A DNA stretch of 64,000 nucleotides from positions 1-64,000 of the forward strand of contig LVBN01000048.1 of assembly GCA_001603165.1 (NCBI GenBank), given 5' to 3'. Positions 1-9,249 of the stretch are shown here, piece by piece. The position numbers and the translations under genes were made by a program. Under the pieces are notes generated by a model. It was given only the letters and a program-made list of their open reading frames with translations, did not search any database and was not told the origin of the DNA. The DNA comes from Spirochaetales bacterium Spiro_12. Its GTDB lineage: Bacteria > Spirochaetota > Spirochaetia > Treponematales > Rectinemataceae. Each line of letters begins with the position of its first letter. Position 1 is the stretch's first letter.

Positions 1-60
1 CCATCACCGATTATCCGGGGATTTTCCAAACTTCAAACCTTTCAAACCGGCCCGGCGCTT

Positions 61-963
61 TCAGTCCGGATATATGAACATGGGGGGTTTGACCGAATTG
101 TCCAAGGCCTTGAACACATAGCCCTCCTTGGAGAGCGTGTCGATAATCGGACCGAGGGCTTCGCCGAGAACCGCCTTATCGTTATCGTGCATAAGGACGA
201 AAGCGGGACCCCAACAAAGACGAACGCCGTTCACCACATTATCGATGATGCCCTGGGTTGTGGCGTCGGCGCTGGCGTCGCCGGCGCTCACGTTCCAATC
301 ATAGTATATAAATCCCCGCCTCAGGATTTCCGCCACCATCGACTGGTAGTTTTCGAGGTTGAAAATATTGATCGAACCCCCGGGGAACCGGAGTATGTCC
401 GGCGCTTTTCCCGTCTCGGCCTTGATATAGAGGTAGTTTCTATAAAAATCATCCAGCAGGTTTTCTATATTTTCATAAATGACATTGTAACGGTGGGAAT
501 AGCTGTGCATCCCCACCGTATGGCCTTCCTCGACCATGCGCTTGAGCTGGTCGCTCAGGATCCGGTTGGATTTTCCGTTCACGAAAAAGCTTGCGCCCAC
601 CCCTTTTTTCTTGAGGATATCCAGCAGGGTGGCGGTCCCCTCCGAGGGGCCGTCGTCGAAGGTGAGGAACACCGTTTTGTCGCCGACCAGATCGGCGTTA
701 AAGCCGTAGAAGGATGCCTTAAAATCCGGATAGAGCATTTGATAGCTCAGAACTGGGGCTTCGCGAACGATGCCCGCGGGCTCCAGCTCGGTGGCGCCCA
801 CGGTAACCACGTCGTCGGGGAGGAATTGCGTCGTATCCAGCCGTTTTTCCAGCGACCTGTTTCTCACCAATAGGGCTATGCTGAAACCCGTGGAAAGAAG
901 GATAGTCAAGCCAACGACGACGAGTATGAGACGCTTGTAAAAGCCCACACTTTTTATTCTCAC
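61..963 (-). CDS. Membrane-anchored polysaccharide deacetylase (NodB domain)
   Basis: Predicted metal-dependent carbohydrate esterase (CE4 family) that removes acetyl groups from a cell-surface or peptidoglycan-type polysaccharide outside the membrane. One hydrophobic segment lies at about residues 11-33, so the protein is probably tethered with its catalytic domain outside. The NodB motifs are all visible: TFDDG (about 101-105), the metal-binding HSYSH (153-157), RFPGG (192-196), DWNVSAGD, and LMHD near the end, so it should be active. The start is a GTG directly behind a purine-rich stretch. It lies 24 bases downstream of lpdA on the same strand and may be read from that transcript, although its role is unrelated. 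The substrate cannot be told from sequence. Confidence 0.88.
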   Translation of the reverse strand: MRIKSVGFYKRLILVVVGLTILLSTGFSIALLVRNRSLEKRLDTTQFLPDDVVTVGATELEPAGIVREAPVLSYQMLYPDFKASFYGFNADLVGDKTVFLTFDDGPSEGTATLLDILKKKGVGASFFVNGKSNRILSDQLKRMVEEGHTVGMHSYSHRYNVIYENIENLLDDFYRNYLYIKAETGKAPDILRFPGGSINIFNLENYQSMVAEILRRGFIYYDWNVSAGDASADATTQGIIDNVVNGVRLCWGPAFVLMHDNDKAVLGEALGPIIDTLSKEGYVFKALDNSVKPPMFIYPD

Positions 964-987
964 GATTTTCCCATGCCTTTTTCGGCT

Positions 988-2409
988 TTAGATATGAATC
1001 GCCCTCCCCATGCCGGCCTTGGCGGCCTCCATTATTCCCTCGGATAGCGTTGGATGGGCATGGATCATCTGGGCGAGTTCTTCCAATGTGAGTTCCGCGT
1101 AGCTGGCCAGAAGAATTTCATGGACCAGCTCGGTGGCGCCCGCGCCTACCACCGATGCACCCAGCACGGCCCCCGTATCGGGAGCGAAGACAATCTTAAC
1201 CTGCCCCTCCGGAGCCTCGGTGGCCACAGCCTTGCCTATCGCCCTGAAGGGGAATCGGGTCACCCCATGGCGAACGCCCAGATCCTGGGCTTTTTTCTCG
1301 GAAAGGCCGAAGGATGCCACCTCGGGATGGCAGTACACGCCGCTGGGAATGGCGTAGGGATTGATCTTCGTCTCCGTCGGAGCCTCGGTGCCCGATAAAA
1401 GCCGGCCTATCCGCTCCGCGGCGATTTCCCCCGACTTGGAGGCCACATGGGCCAGCTGGGGATGGATGCAAATATCCCCGATCGCGTAGATTCCCTCGGC
1501 GGAAGTTTCGTAGTAGTCCCCGGTTTCGACATAACCTCGGTTCATTCGTATGCCCACGGCCTCCAGGCCGATATTGTCCGTGTTGGGCGCCCTGCCGATG
1601 GATACTAAAAGCTTATCCGAGGCTATTTCGGTCTTTGTTCCATCCTTGAGCTGAACATGAAGGAGGGTTCCCTCCCCGGTCATCTCCGCTTTTTCGGCCC
1701 TGGCCGAGCAATGGATCACCACGCCCCGGTCGGTAAAAGCCTTTTCCACCACCTTGGCGGATTCGGGGTCTTCCAAGGGAAGCACCTGGTCCATGAGTTC
1801 CACCACGGTGACCTTGGTTCCAAAGGATGAAAGAATATAGGCGAATTCCATGCCTATGGCTCCCGCGCCGAGGATGGCGATGCTCTTGGGCAGGGTTTCG
1901 GAAAGGAGCATGCCCGTGGAAGAAAGGATTCTTTCCTCGTCTATCGAAAAACCCGGCAGATTGCGGGGCCTCGAACCGGTGGCGAGTATTATGGCCCTGG
2001 CCCGCACAAGGCTCTGCTCCCCCTCTTTTTCGACCAGCAGGCTGCGGGAATCCTTCAGGCTTCCCTGGCCGGGAATAAACTCGATCTTGTTTTTTCTGAG
2101 CAGATACTGAACGCCCTTGGAAAGTCGTTCGGCCGCCATGCGCGAAGCCTTCCACACACTGCGGAAGTCGAAGCCCGAGGTATCGACTAAGGCTCCCCCG
2201 GACTTTAAGAGCGCCAGTCCTTCGGAGTAGAGATGGGCGTTATTAATCAGGGATTTCGAAGGGATGCAGCCAATATTGAGGCAGACCCCACCAGGTTTGT
2301 CCTTTTCGATTATGGCAACGTTGAGCCCTAACTGGGCGGCCCGTATCGCCGCCACGTAACCTCCCGGCCCCGAACCTAAAACCGCGACATCGACATTCTT
2401 TTCTTGCAT
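988..2409 (-). CDS. lpdA: Dihydrolipoamide dehydrogenase (E3)
   Basis: Flavoprotein that reoxidises the dihydrolipoyl groups of the E2 core with NAD+. The FAD-binding GSGPGG lies at residues 12-17, the redox-active disulfide CLNIGC at 43-48, the NAD-binding GAGAIGMEFA near 180, and the C-terminal His-Glu catalytic pair in HAHPTLSE. The 473 aa length is usual for the family. The ATG is preceded by AAAGGAG. It is the last gene of the pyruvate dehydrogenase cluster, separated from E2 by 99 bases that contain a consensus -10 box, so it may also have its own promoter. Confidence 0.96.
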   Translation of the reverse strand: MQEKNVDVAVLGSGPGGYVAAIRAAQLGLNVAIIEKDKPGGVCLNIGCIPSKSLINNAHLYSEGLALLKSGGALVDTSGFDFRSVWKASRMAAERLSKGVQYLLRKNKIEFIPGQGSLKDSRSLLVEKEGEQSLVRARAIILATGSRPRNLPGFSIDEERILSSTGMLLSETLPKSIAILGAGAIGMEFAYILSSFGTKVTVVELMDQVLPLEDPESAKVVEKAFTDRGVVIHCSARAEKAEMTGEGTLLHVQLKDGTKTEIASDKLLVSIGRAPNTDNIGLEAVGIRMNRGYVETGDYYETSAEGIYAIGDICIHPQLAHVASKSGEIAAERIGRLLSGTEAPTETKINPYAIPSGVYCHPEVASFGLSEKKAQDLGVRHGVTRFPFRAIGKAVATEAPEGQVKIVFAPDTGAVLGASVVGAGATELVHEILLASYAELTLEELAQMIHAHPTLSEGIMEAAKAGMGRAIHI

Positions 2410-2440
2410 GACGAAAGACTCCTTTCATGTCGTTGCCGCC

Positions 2441-2446
2441 ATTATA
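2441..2446 (-). promoter_or_regulatory. Candidate -10 box of an internal lpdA promoter
   Basis: The minus strand reads TATAAT here, a perfect -10 match, about 32 bases before the lpdA start. No strong -35 is seen (TGATTT at 16 bases is the best). It would allow E3 to be made independently of the rest of the operon. Confidence 0.3.
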
Positions 2447-2508
2447 CAATGTCGCAGGGAGGAAATCACTCAAGATATGCCCGGAAACGCCAATTTTTTC
2501 GGCCCGAA

Positions 2509-3840
2509 CTATAAGATAACCCTGATAGGATTGGTCGCGGCCTTTGCGAAATCCGCCAGAAAGGCGGCGCCGGTGACCCCGTCTATGCTCCGATGATCGC
2601 AACCCAGGGTGAATACCAGGGTCCTGGCCACGGTAATTTCGTCGTTTTCCCCGACCACGGGCTTTTTGTTTATCGCGCCCACCGCCAGTATGGCCGAGCC
2701 GGGTGGATTGATTATTGCGGTGAACTCATCCACCCCGAAGCTGCCCAGGTTGGTGATCGTAAATCCGGCTCCCTCGTACTCCTCCGGATTCAGACCCTTG
2801 CTTTTAGCCTTATCGATCAGCGCCGAAAGCTCTCGATCGATCTCTTCCAGGCCCTTTTTATCGCAATCCCTAACCACGGGCGTTATAAGTCCGTCGGGGA
2901 GGGAGACAGCCAGGCCGATGTCCACCACCCTTCGCTCTTCGATGCTCTCCCCCCTCCAATACACGTTCATCTCGGGGTGCTTAGCCAGAACGGAGGCCGC
3001 CAGTTTCATAAGCAGGGCGTTAAGGGAAATGGGCTTGTCCCTGCCCTGATTGAGCTCGGCCCTGGCCTCCAGAAGACGCTCCGCCCGTATCTCCCGGCGC
3101 AGATAATAGTGGGGCGCGCTAAAAAAGGATTCGCTCAATCGTTTCGCGATGATCGCCCTCTTCCTTCCCGTTTGCTTGGCCTCCGGCCGGCGCCGGGCAG
3201 AGGCGGCGTCCGCCCCGCTGTCGGCCGCCCGTACTTCGACACGCGGAAGAAAGGACAAAGCGGCCGCCCGCACGTCCTTTTCGGTCACCCTGCCTTCAGG
3301 GCCGCGGCCCCTGACAAGCCTGAGATCGACTCCCAGTTCGAGGGCGATTTTTCGCGCCAGGGGAGAAGAGCGGGGATATCCCGCCGGCGCGACGGGAACC
3401 TGTGGAAACGCTTCATGATCAACGCCGGGGCTTTTCGGCGATTCCCGGGGGAAGGCGTCCGATTCGGCCGGCTCAGACCTCGTTTCCTGTGTTCCGGGAG
3501 GTTCGGGCGATTTGGATGCGGGTCTTTCCGATTCGGGCGCCTCGGGTACGGGAACCGTCTTTTTTCCCCCGGCTTCGGCGGTCGGATCATCCACCCTTTC
3601 TCCGGCCTTGCCGATGAAGGCTATGGGCTGCCCCACCGTCGCCTTTCCTCCCTCGGGCACCAAAATCTTAAGCAGCACCCCGGATTTGGGAGCCTCGTAA
3701 TCCATGCTGGCCTTGTCGGTCTCCACCTCGCAGAGCGGATCCCCGGAGACAAAGGCATCGTTCTCTTTCAGCTTCCACCGGGCGATGCTCCCCTCGGTCA
3801 TGGTGGGCGACAGCGCGATCATCAATAAGGATTCGGCCAT
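2509..3840 (-). CDS. pdhC: Pyruvate dehydrogenase E2, dihydrolipoamide acetyltransferase
   Basis: Core of the pyruvate dehydrogenase complex; transfers the acetyl group from lipoamide to CoA. One lipoyl domain with the lipoylated lysine in ETDKAS (K43) is followed by a Pro/Glu/Ser-rich linker (about 85-150), a peripheral-subunit-binding domain (SPLARKIALELG, GPEGRVTEKDV), a second linker, and the acetyltransferase domain ending with the catalytic DHRSIDG (H416, D420). Two features favour pyruvate over branched-chain acids: one lipoyl domain with this arrangement, and the neighbouring E1alpha/E1beta. It directly abuts E1beta, whose stop codon is at 3841 upstream on this strand, so the two are translated together. 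Confidence 0.94.
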   Translation of the reverse strand: MAESLLMIALSPTMTEGSIARWKLKENDAFVSGDPLCEVETDKASMDYEAPKSGVLLKILVPEGGKATVGQPIAFIGKAGERVDDPTAEAGGKKTVPVPEAPESERPASKSPEPPGTQETRSEPAESDAFPRESPKSPGVDHEAFPQVPVAPAGYPRSSPLARKIALELGVDLRLVRGRGPEGRVTEKDVRAAALSFLPRVEVRAADSGADAASARRRPEAKQTGRKRAIIAKRLSESFFSAPHYYLRREIRAERLLEARAELNQGRDKPISLNALLMKLAASVLAKHPEMNVYWRGESIEERRVVDIGLAVSLPDGLITPVVRDCDKKGLEEIDRELSALIDKAKSKGLNPEEYEGAGFTITNLGSFGVDEFTAIINPPGSAILAVGAINKKPVVGENDEITVARTLVFTLGCDHRSIDGVTGAAFLADFAKAATNPIRVIL

Positions 3841-4827
3841 TCAAATATCCTCCCTGTAAAGAACCCGCCGGGCAGCGCCGAGGATCTTGTCCGCCGAAGG
3901 CTGGGCCGCCAGCTCGAGGCTATGGTTATAGGGCATGGGAACATCCTCGCCCGAGACAAGCTCCACCGGGGCGTCCAGCAGATCGAAGCAGTTATGGGAG
4001 ACCAGCCATGCCACGTGGGATCCTACGCTCGCCACGGGCCAGGACTCATCCACCACGACACAGCGGCCTGTCTTGCGCACCGACGCGTAGAGGCTTTCCT
4101 CGTCCAGGGGCCGTATCGAGCGCAGATCCACAACATCGGCTTCGATACCCTTGGCGCGCAAAAGCTCCGCGGCTTCCATCACCGCCTTTATGGGCTTGGA
4201 AAATGTGACGAGGCTCAGGTCCCTTCCCTCCCGGGCGAGTCGCGCCTTTCCCAGGGGCACGAGGAATTCCTCCTCCGGCACCTCGCCCTTCCAGGCGTAC
4301 ATCATCTCCGACTCCAGGACGACCACGGGATTGTCATCCCTGATGGCGCTCTTTAAAAGGCCGTAGGCGTCCGCCGGCGTGGCGGGAGCGACGACTTTCA
4401 GCCCCGGCACGTGCGCCCAGTAGGAGGCCAGCGCCTGGGAGTGCTGGGCGGCCAGGAATTCCGCCGGACCGTTGGGACCCCTGAAGACAATAGGCACTTT
4501 CAGCTGGCCGCCGGACATCTGCCGCATCTTGGCGGCGTTATTCACCACCTGATCCAGGGCGAGAAGGGCAAAATTGTGGGTCATCCACTCCACGACGGGA
4601 CGCAGGCCAGCCAGCGCCGCTCCCACGCCCAGACCCGTGAAGCCGAGTTCCGAAATGGGCGTATCCCGTACCCGCCTGGCTCCGTACTTTCCCAAAAGCC
4701 CCTTGGAAACCTTGTAGGCCCCGTCGTATTCCCCTACTTCCTCCCCCATGAGAAAAACCTTAGGATCCCGGGCCATCTCCTCGTCCAGCGCCCTGTTGAG
4801 GGCTTCCCGATAGGTCAATTCAGCCAT
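3841..4827 (-). CDS. pdhB: Pyruvate dehydrogenase E1 component, beta subunit
   Basis: Beta subunit of the thiamine-diphosphate E1 enzyme that decarboxylates pyruvate and acetylates lipoyl-E2. Family features include LMGEEVGEYDGAYKVSKGLL, DTPISELGFTGLGVGAA, the FRGPNG segment and the C-terminal transketolase domain with VVDESWPVASVGSHVAW. An in-frame extension reaches 4920, but the ATG at 4827 is preceded by an AGGAGG and gives the usual 328 aa protein, so I place the start there. That leaves 13 bases after the E1alpha stop. Confidence 0.95.
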   Translation of the reverse strand: MAELTYREALNRALDEEMARDPKVFLMGEEVGEYDGAYKVSKGLLGKYGARRVRDTPISELGFTGLGVGAALAGLRPVVEWMTHNFALLALDQVVNNAAKMRQMSGGQLKVPIVFRGPNGPAEFLAAQHSQALASYWAHVPGLKVVAPATPADAYGLLKSAIRDDNPVVVLESEMMYAWKGEVPEEEFLVPLGKARLAREGRDLSLVTFSKPIKAVMEAAELLRAKGIEADVVDLRSIRPLDEESLYASVRKTGRCVVVDESWPVASVGSHVAWLVSHNCFDLLDAPVELVSGEDVPMPYNHSLELAAQPSADKILGAARRVLYREDI

Positions 4828-4840
4828 TTCCGCCCTCCTT

Positions 4841-5830
4841 TCAGGCCAGTATGTCGGCGTAAAGCTCGCCGAGGGACGGCTCGGGGCTCGTCTCGGCGAA
4901 GCGGACCGCCTCTTCCACAAGTCCTTCCGTCCGTTGGACGATCGCCTCCCAATCCTCTTCCCCGATGAGACCAGCCTCCTCCATCCTGGAGCGGAGGAAC
5001 ACTATCGGATCCCGCCGCCTGTACTCGTCCACCTCGTCCCTGCTCCGATATTTCTGGGGATCGCTCATGGAATGCCCCTTGTAGCGATAGGTTCTCGCTT
5101 CGACAAAGACGGGATTTCCCTTTCGCGCCTCCTCCACCGCCTCCCCGACCACGTCGCGCACATTCAGCACATCCATGCCGTCGCAGACCAGGCCTTTCAT
5201 AGAATAGGCGGCGGCGGTGGCGACGAAATCGGATTGGGCGGATACCTTTTTCCAACTAGTGCCCATGCCCCATTGATTGTTTTCGACTATGTACACGATG
5301 GGAAGGTTCCATATTTTCGCCAGATTGAAGCTTTCGTGCAGGGCTCCCTGATGGAAGGCCCCGTCGCCGAAGAAGCACAGCGTTGCCCCGCCCGAGTCTT
5401 CGTAAGCCTGGGCCAGGGCTACGCCCGTGGCGATGGGTATCTGGGCTCCCACGATTCCGTTGCCCCCCAGCAGGTGCTTTTCGGCGGAGAAAAAGTGCAT
5501 GGAGCCGCCCTTGCCCCGGGAGCTTCCGGTGAGCTTGCCGAACAGTTCGGCCATGAGCGGCGCCGGCTCCATTCCGCAGGCCAGGGCGTGGCCATGATCC
5601 CTGTAGGCGGTCAGCACATAGTCCCTGGAGAGGTCCAGCACCGAGATGGCGCCGGTGGCCACCGCTTCCTGCCCAGTGTAGAGATGACAAAAACCGCCGA
5701 TTTTCCTGAGACCGTACATTTGGCCGGATTTTTCCTCGAAAGCCCGTATGAGCTGCATCGTTTCCAGAAGAGGAAAAAGGATTTCCCTGGGCGGAAGCGT
5801 ATTTCTGCCGTTTTTCGCTGTCTTAGCCAT
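4841..5830 (-). CDS. pdhA: Pyruvate dehydrogenase E1 component, alpha subunit
   Basis: Catalytic thiamine-diphosphate subunit of E1. The ThDP-binding motif starts at FFGDGAFHQGALHE and ends at VENNQWGMG, and the family segments YTGQEAVATGAI, YRDHGHALA and GGSMHFF are present. At 329 aa the length is typical of the Gram-positive/spirochaete heterotetrameric type rather than the homodimeric AceE. The start overlaps the end of the preceding FMN-binding gene by 8 bases, which points to translational coupling. Confidence 0.95.
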   Translation of the reverse strand: MAKTAKNGRNTLPPREILFPLLETMQLIRAFEEKSGQMYGLRKIGGFCHLYTGQEAVATGAISVLDLSRDYVLTAYRDHGHALACGMEPAPLMAELFGKLTGSSRGKGGSMHFFSAEKHLLGGNGIVGAQIPIATGVALAQAYEDSGGATLCFFGDGAFHQGALHESFNLAKIWNLPIVYIVENNQWGMGTSWKKVSAQSDFVATAAAYSMKGLVCDGMDVLNVRDVVGEAVEEARKGNPVFVEARTYRYKGHSMSDPQKYRSRDEVDEYRRRDPIVFLRSRMEEAGLIGEEDWEAIVQRTEGLVEEAVRFAETSPEPSLGELYADILA

Positions 5831-6275
5831 GACTGATCTCCTGGCTGACCTTTCCTTCCTTGAGCGGAGAAAACCAGGAAAAATCCTCCAGGACGGTCTC
5901 CAGCACCAGAAGCTTCTTGGGATCGCCTGTGTATTTCCAGAACACCTGCAACCGCGGCCCGATGGCTTCCAGCACCTCAGCGGAGAGGGTGGGATCCCTC
6001 ACTACCCGGGCACGCCCGTTGAGAGTGGCGATCCTGTCCAGGGATCTGGACTGGAATATCCAGGAAACCCTGGGATTAGCCTCCAGGTGACGGACCTTTT
6101 CGTTGTCCGCCGAGGTGACGGCGTAGAGAGCTCCCTTGAGCCGGGGAAGAAAAACAGGACTCATCCAGCGGGGGTGGGGAGAGGATTTTTCGTCCACTGT
6201 TATAAATATTCCAATCCTTGCTTCTTCCACGAGATTCTGCAGTTTTTCGAAGACGGAATTCTCCCGCATCCTCAT
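5823..6275 (-). CDS. Pyridoxamine 5'-phosphate oxidase-like FMN-binding protein
   Basis: Small split-barrel flavin-binding protein (150 aa) resembling the general-stress-protein-26 branch of the PNPOx-like superfamily. N-terminal IGIFITVDEKSSPHPRWMSPVF is followed by a core with SADNEKVRHLEANPRVSWIF and the RIATLNGRARVV strand pair typical of the fold. The reaction is unknown; related proteins bind FMN, FAD or F420. Its position is informative: its ATG overlaps the lipoate ligase stop by 4 bases (ATGA) and its end overlaps pdhA by 8, so it is locked inside the pyruvate dehydrogenase operon. It is not a standard member of such operons. Confidence 0.75.
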   Translation of the reverse strand: MRMRENSVFEKLQNLVEEARIGIFITVDEKSSPHPRWMSPVFLPRLKGALYAVTSADNEKVRHLEANPRVSWIFQSRSLDRIATLNGRARVVRDPTLSAEVLEAIGPRLQVFWKYTGDPKKLLVLETVLEDFSWFSPLKEGKVSQEISHG

Positions 6276-7255
6276 ACCTCCTTTGATATTTGGAATCCGA
6301 CCGTCGGTTCGAGCGGACTTTCCCGATGGGGCGAGGCCCGCCGGGAGCCAAGAACCTGCTCCGCCAGCTTTTTCATGTCGAAATAGGTTGAAAACGAAAA
6401 AGGAATTCCTCTGAATCGGGCGAAGTGGTTTTCATAACTACCCTCGGGAAAAGACAGGAAGCCCTGTTCGACGGAAAATAAAAAAGGCCCCCCTTTGCCA
6501 GGAAGCCTGAATGAAAAACCCGGTGTCGCGCCGTAGATCCAGTCGAGGGACCCTAGCCTGGCCGCTTCCCTCCGTATCCGGTCCCGGGTCTCCCCTTCGG
6601 GGGAAAAGCGCGCCGGCGGGCTTTCGCAAAGGGCGAGCGAAAGGGAAAGCGCCAGCGCTTCAAGGCCGACAGCCAGGCCGATGGAGGAAATATTGGCGGC
6701 CCTGGCCGGAACCGAGGGCAGGGAACGATCGTCCTGCGTCTCGATTCCCCCCAGGGAGGAACATAAGGTCCTCAGGTCGCTGGAGACCAGGAGCGTCCCG
6801 TGGTGGAGCACCCTCTGTTTGCCGAAACGACGGGCAGTTCCCGAAACCTTGCAGCCAGGATTGGCGCTCGATGCGTCGCAGTACAGCCCTCCCCGCTCGC
6901 CCGGTTCCACAGGGTACCCGATCTTCCGCAGGGCACCGGCTATCAAGGCCAGTTCTCCGTCCCTGTCGTGGGTTTCCCGGGGGACGACAAGCGACCAATT
7001 CAAGTTGCCCTGGTCGTGGTACACCGCGCCGCCGCCGGAGTCGCGACGGTAGATCGGCAGACGCGAACGAGGATTCACTTCTTTCCAGGGGTTCTGGTTG
7101 CGTCCGATGACAAGACAGGCTTCGTTGGTATACAAAAGGAGGAGGCCGGCATCGCGGTTCCAGGTTTCGATTAAGGCCGATTCCACCAGGGCCGATTCCA
7201 CCGCCAGGTGTTCAAGCGGCGAGCTGCCCTCCAGGACGAAGCTTTCGATCTTCAT
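6272..7255 (-). CDS. lplA: Lipoate-protein ligase A
   Basis: Activates free lipoate with ATP and attaches it to the lipoyl lysine of E2. The signatures are VIGRNQNPWKEVN, YRRDSGGGAVYHDQGNLNWS, and the catalytic-lysine segment KVSGTARRF followed by LHHGTLLV. At 327 aa it includes the C-terminal accessory domain. It is the first gene of the pyruvate dehydrogenase operon, so uptake of exogenous lipoate and its target enzyme are made together; no lipoate synthase is present in the window. I see no Shine-Dalgarno before the ATG, which follows an AT-rich stretch (TATATA) by a few bases, so the leader may be very short. Confidence 0.92.
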   Translation of the reverse strand: MKIESFVLEGSSPLEHLAVESALVESALIETWNRDAGLLLLYTNEACLVIGRNQNPWKEVNPRSRLPIYRRDSGGGAVYHDQGNLNWSLVVPRETHDRDGELALIAGALRKIGYPVEPGERGGLYCDASSANPGCKVSGTARRFGKQRVLHHGTLLVSSDLRTLCSSLGGIETQDDRSLPSVPARAANISSIGLAVGLEALALSLSLALCESPPARFSPEGETRDRIRREAARLGSLDWIYGATPGFSFRLPGKGGPFLFSVEQGFLSFPEGSYENHFARFRGIPFSFSTYFDMKKLAEQVLGSRRASPHRESPLEPTVGFQISKEV

Positions 7256-7315
7256 TGTATATAGAATATATCGAATACTGTTACGGAGGCAAAATACCTC
7301 CTTGGTGGAAGAAGC

Positions 7316-7879
7316 TTAGTCGGAATAGCCCCGGTAGCGCATGTAGAAAAAGAGCGAGGCGGTCATGAGGGCATGGCCGTAATCTTCCGCCCCGATCATG
7401 TCGATGGCTTCCCGCTCGGGGACAAGGAGAATTTCTATCTCCTCGTTCTCGTCCAGGGCTTGATCTCCTTCCAGGTAACAGCCCTCGGCGATAAAGGCGT
7501 GAAAAGTATTGGTCATGAAGGCGGGGTTGGGCGAAAGGTCCCCCAGGGGAAGAATCATCTCGGCCCGATAGCCGGTTTCCTCCAGGAGCTCCCTGGCTAT
7601 GGCCAGGACAGGGTCTTCGCCCTTGTCGATAATGCCGCCGGGGAATTCCACCGATACGCGGCCGGTCCCGTGTCGGTATTGCCGGATCATGACGAATTTT
7701 CTCCCCTCGGGAGTATCGACCACGGGGATGACCCCGGCCCAGTCGGGCGCGTTTACGAGATAGAAAGCCCCCTGCCTGCGCCCGTCGCAGGTTTCCCGGT
7801 CGCTCTCGGAAACGTTGAAGATGCGGCAATCGGCGATTTTCTTGGTATTAGTTTCCCGCCACCAGCAGGGCGTATCCAC
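7316..7879 (-). CDS. NUDIX hydrolase, ADP-ribose pyrophosphatase type
   Basis: Hydrolyses a nucleoside diphosphate linked to another moiety, most likely ADP-ribose. The Nudix box is complete: GGIIDKGEDPVLAIARELLEE followed by TGY. The upstream segment QYRHGTGRVSVEFPGG and a downstream NAFMTNTFHAF segment match the ADP-ribose pyrophosphatase subfamily. The 187 aa length is normal. The start appears to be GTG with GGAGGAG just upstream. It is separated by 60 bases from lplA and 67 from the patatin gene, with no clear functional link to either. Confidence 0.85.
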   Translation of the reverse strand: MDTPCWWRETNTKKIADCRIFNVSESDRETCDGRRQGAFYLVNAPDWAGVIPVVDTPEGRKFVMIRQYRHGTGRVSVEFPGGIIDKGEDPVLAIARELLEETGYRAEMILPLGDLSPNPAFMTNTFHAFIAEGCYLEGDQALDENEEIEILLVPEREAIDMIGAEDYGHALMTASLFFYMRYRGYSD

Positions 7880-7946
7880 AGGCTCCTCCGAATAGGACTA
7901 ATGATACCCCGGAACAGTATTGCCGTGAAGGGCGTTCCTGGTTCGC

Positions 7947-9188
7947 CTAATCCCGTTTCCCCAAGCCCTCAAGAAAATAAAGCCCGGCCGGAAGTTCGGG
8001 ATGTATCTTCGCCAGGGCTTTTTTTGTAACCTCCCAGGCGGAGGCGGGCAATAGTTCCTCGATCATTCTATAATTATAATAGGGACTCCCATTAAAGACT
8101 CCCGTTTTAACCGATTCCCTCAGAATATTCCCCGTGGCTTTGATCCGATCTTCCCCGGATTTCACGAGGTTTTCGATTTTGCCCTCCTCCTCGATCAGCT
8201 TTTCATCGATCGCATCGAAGAGGGATTGATAATCGTAGAGTCTGATCCTGGGAATTTCCAGCACCAAGGCGGCGCATTCCAGATATTTGTGCAGCAGGCT
8301 GCGTTCATGCTCCATCTCCCTGGGAAAGCCCACCTTTTCAGGAAGAGGAGCAAGCGACAGGTCGGGGGCCTTCCCTGGTCCGATGAAATAAAAGTATCCG
8401 GCGAGTCGGCCGAAGCTTCGCAGGGTATCCAGATATCCCAGGAGCCTGAATTCCTTTAAAAAATCGCGGTCGAAGTCGAAAACCCATCCCATGGGTATCG
8501 AGCTTTTAATATGGGCGGTGAGGCTTCCCTCGGTCTCCACCCTGCGATTTCTGCCCAACCCTCCGATGTCCGAGACTATGAGTCGCCGATAACCCCGCTT
8601 GCGGGCCATGTCGTAGGGTATATTTTCAAACACTCCCCCATCCATGTATTTCTTGCCGTCGATCACCGGTGCCTTAAAACCCGGGAAGGCCGCACTGGCC
8701 ATCAGATAGTCCAGGACCTTGCCCTCCTCCATGTCCTCGAGAAACACCTGTCTGGGCCTGAGGTTGGATAAATCGACGGTGACAATGCCCAGGTCCTTGC
8801 CGGAGGCCCGGATTTTCGATTCGTCGATATGGGCTTCGAGGAGTCCGCGCAAGGGGCTGGTATCGAGCCCCCGATGGGCGATAAGGGAGCGGAAGAGCTC
8901 GGGCGCGTCTTGAATGGCTTCGCGACCCACCGAGAGCCTCCCTTCCTCGACAAACCCCGGCGGCAGCGCGACGATGGAGTCGAGACTGATCGAATCCACG
9001 AAGGACTCATAGCTTTCCCGCAGATCCTGGGCGAGAAGCCCCGCCACCACGGCTCCGATCGAAGTCCCTACAAAAGCGTCGACCTCGATGCCCATCTCCA
9101 GCAAAGCTTTCCATACCCCGAGGTGATAGACCCCTTTTGAGCCGCCCCCGGCGAGGACAAGACAGAAACTATCGTTCCGTCGGCGCAT
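7947..9188 (-). CDS. Patatin-like phospholipase
   Basis: Cytoplasmic or membrane-associated serine acyl hydrolase of the patatin/RssA family. It carries the glycine-rich oxyanion motif GGGSKGVYHLGV near residue 14, the nucleophile elbow GTSIG near residue 41, and the catalytic Asp in DGG (YMDGGVFENIPYD) near 182; the catalytic dyad is therefore intact. The C-terminal half (about 230-413) is longer than in RssA and has no motif I recognise. Its likely substrates are membrane phospholipids or lysophospholipids. It ends at the border of the AT-rich segment that follows. Confidence 0.85.
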   Translation of the reverse strand: MRRRNDSFCLVLAGGGSKGVYHLGVWKALLEMGIEVDAFVGTSIGAVVAGLLAQDLRESYESFVDSISLDSIVALPPGFVEEGRLSVGREAIQDAPELFRSLIAHRGLDTSPLRGLLEAHIDESKIRASGKDLGIVTVDLSNLRPRQVFLEDMEEGKVLDYLMASAAFPGFKAPVIDGKKYMDGGVFENIPYDMARKRGYRRLIVSDIGGLGRNRRVETEGSLTAHIKSSIPMGWVFDFDRDFLKEFRLLGYLDTLRSFGRLAGYFYFIGPGKAPDLSLAPLPEKVGFPREMEHERSLLHKYLECAALVLEIPRIRLYDYQSLFDAIDEKLIEEEGKIENLVKSGEDRIKATGNILRESVKTGVFNGSPYYNYRMIEELLPASAWEVTKKALAKIHPELPAGLYFLEGLGKRD

Positions 9189-9249
9189 GCGCTGCCTCCT
9201 GGAATGGGATTATCGCCGAGCCTAAGTATAGGTTTGGAAACAACAAGAA

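Noticed and set aside
2593-3828. Long open frame (411 codons) opposite pdhC
   Set aside because: It is the antisense shadow of a GC-rich coding region; the minus-strand frame encodes a complete E2 with all motifs.
7281-7316. GGAGG...CCTCC hairpin between lplA and the NUDIX gene
   Set aside because: The stem is only five bases without a T-run on the minus strand and coincides with a ribosome-site-like sequence, so I do not call it a terminator.
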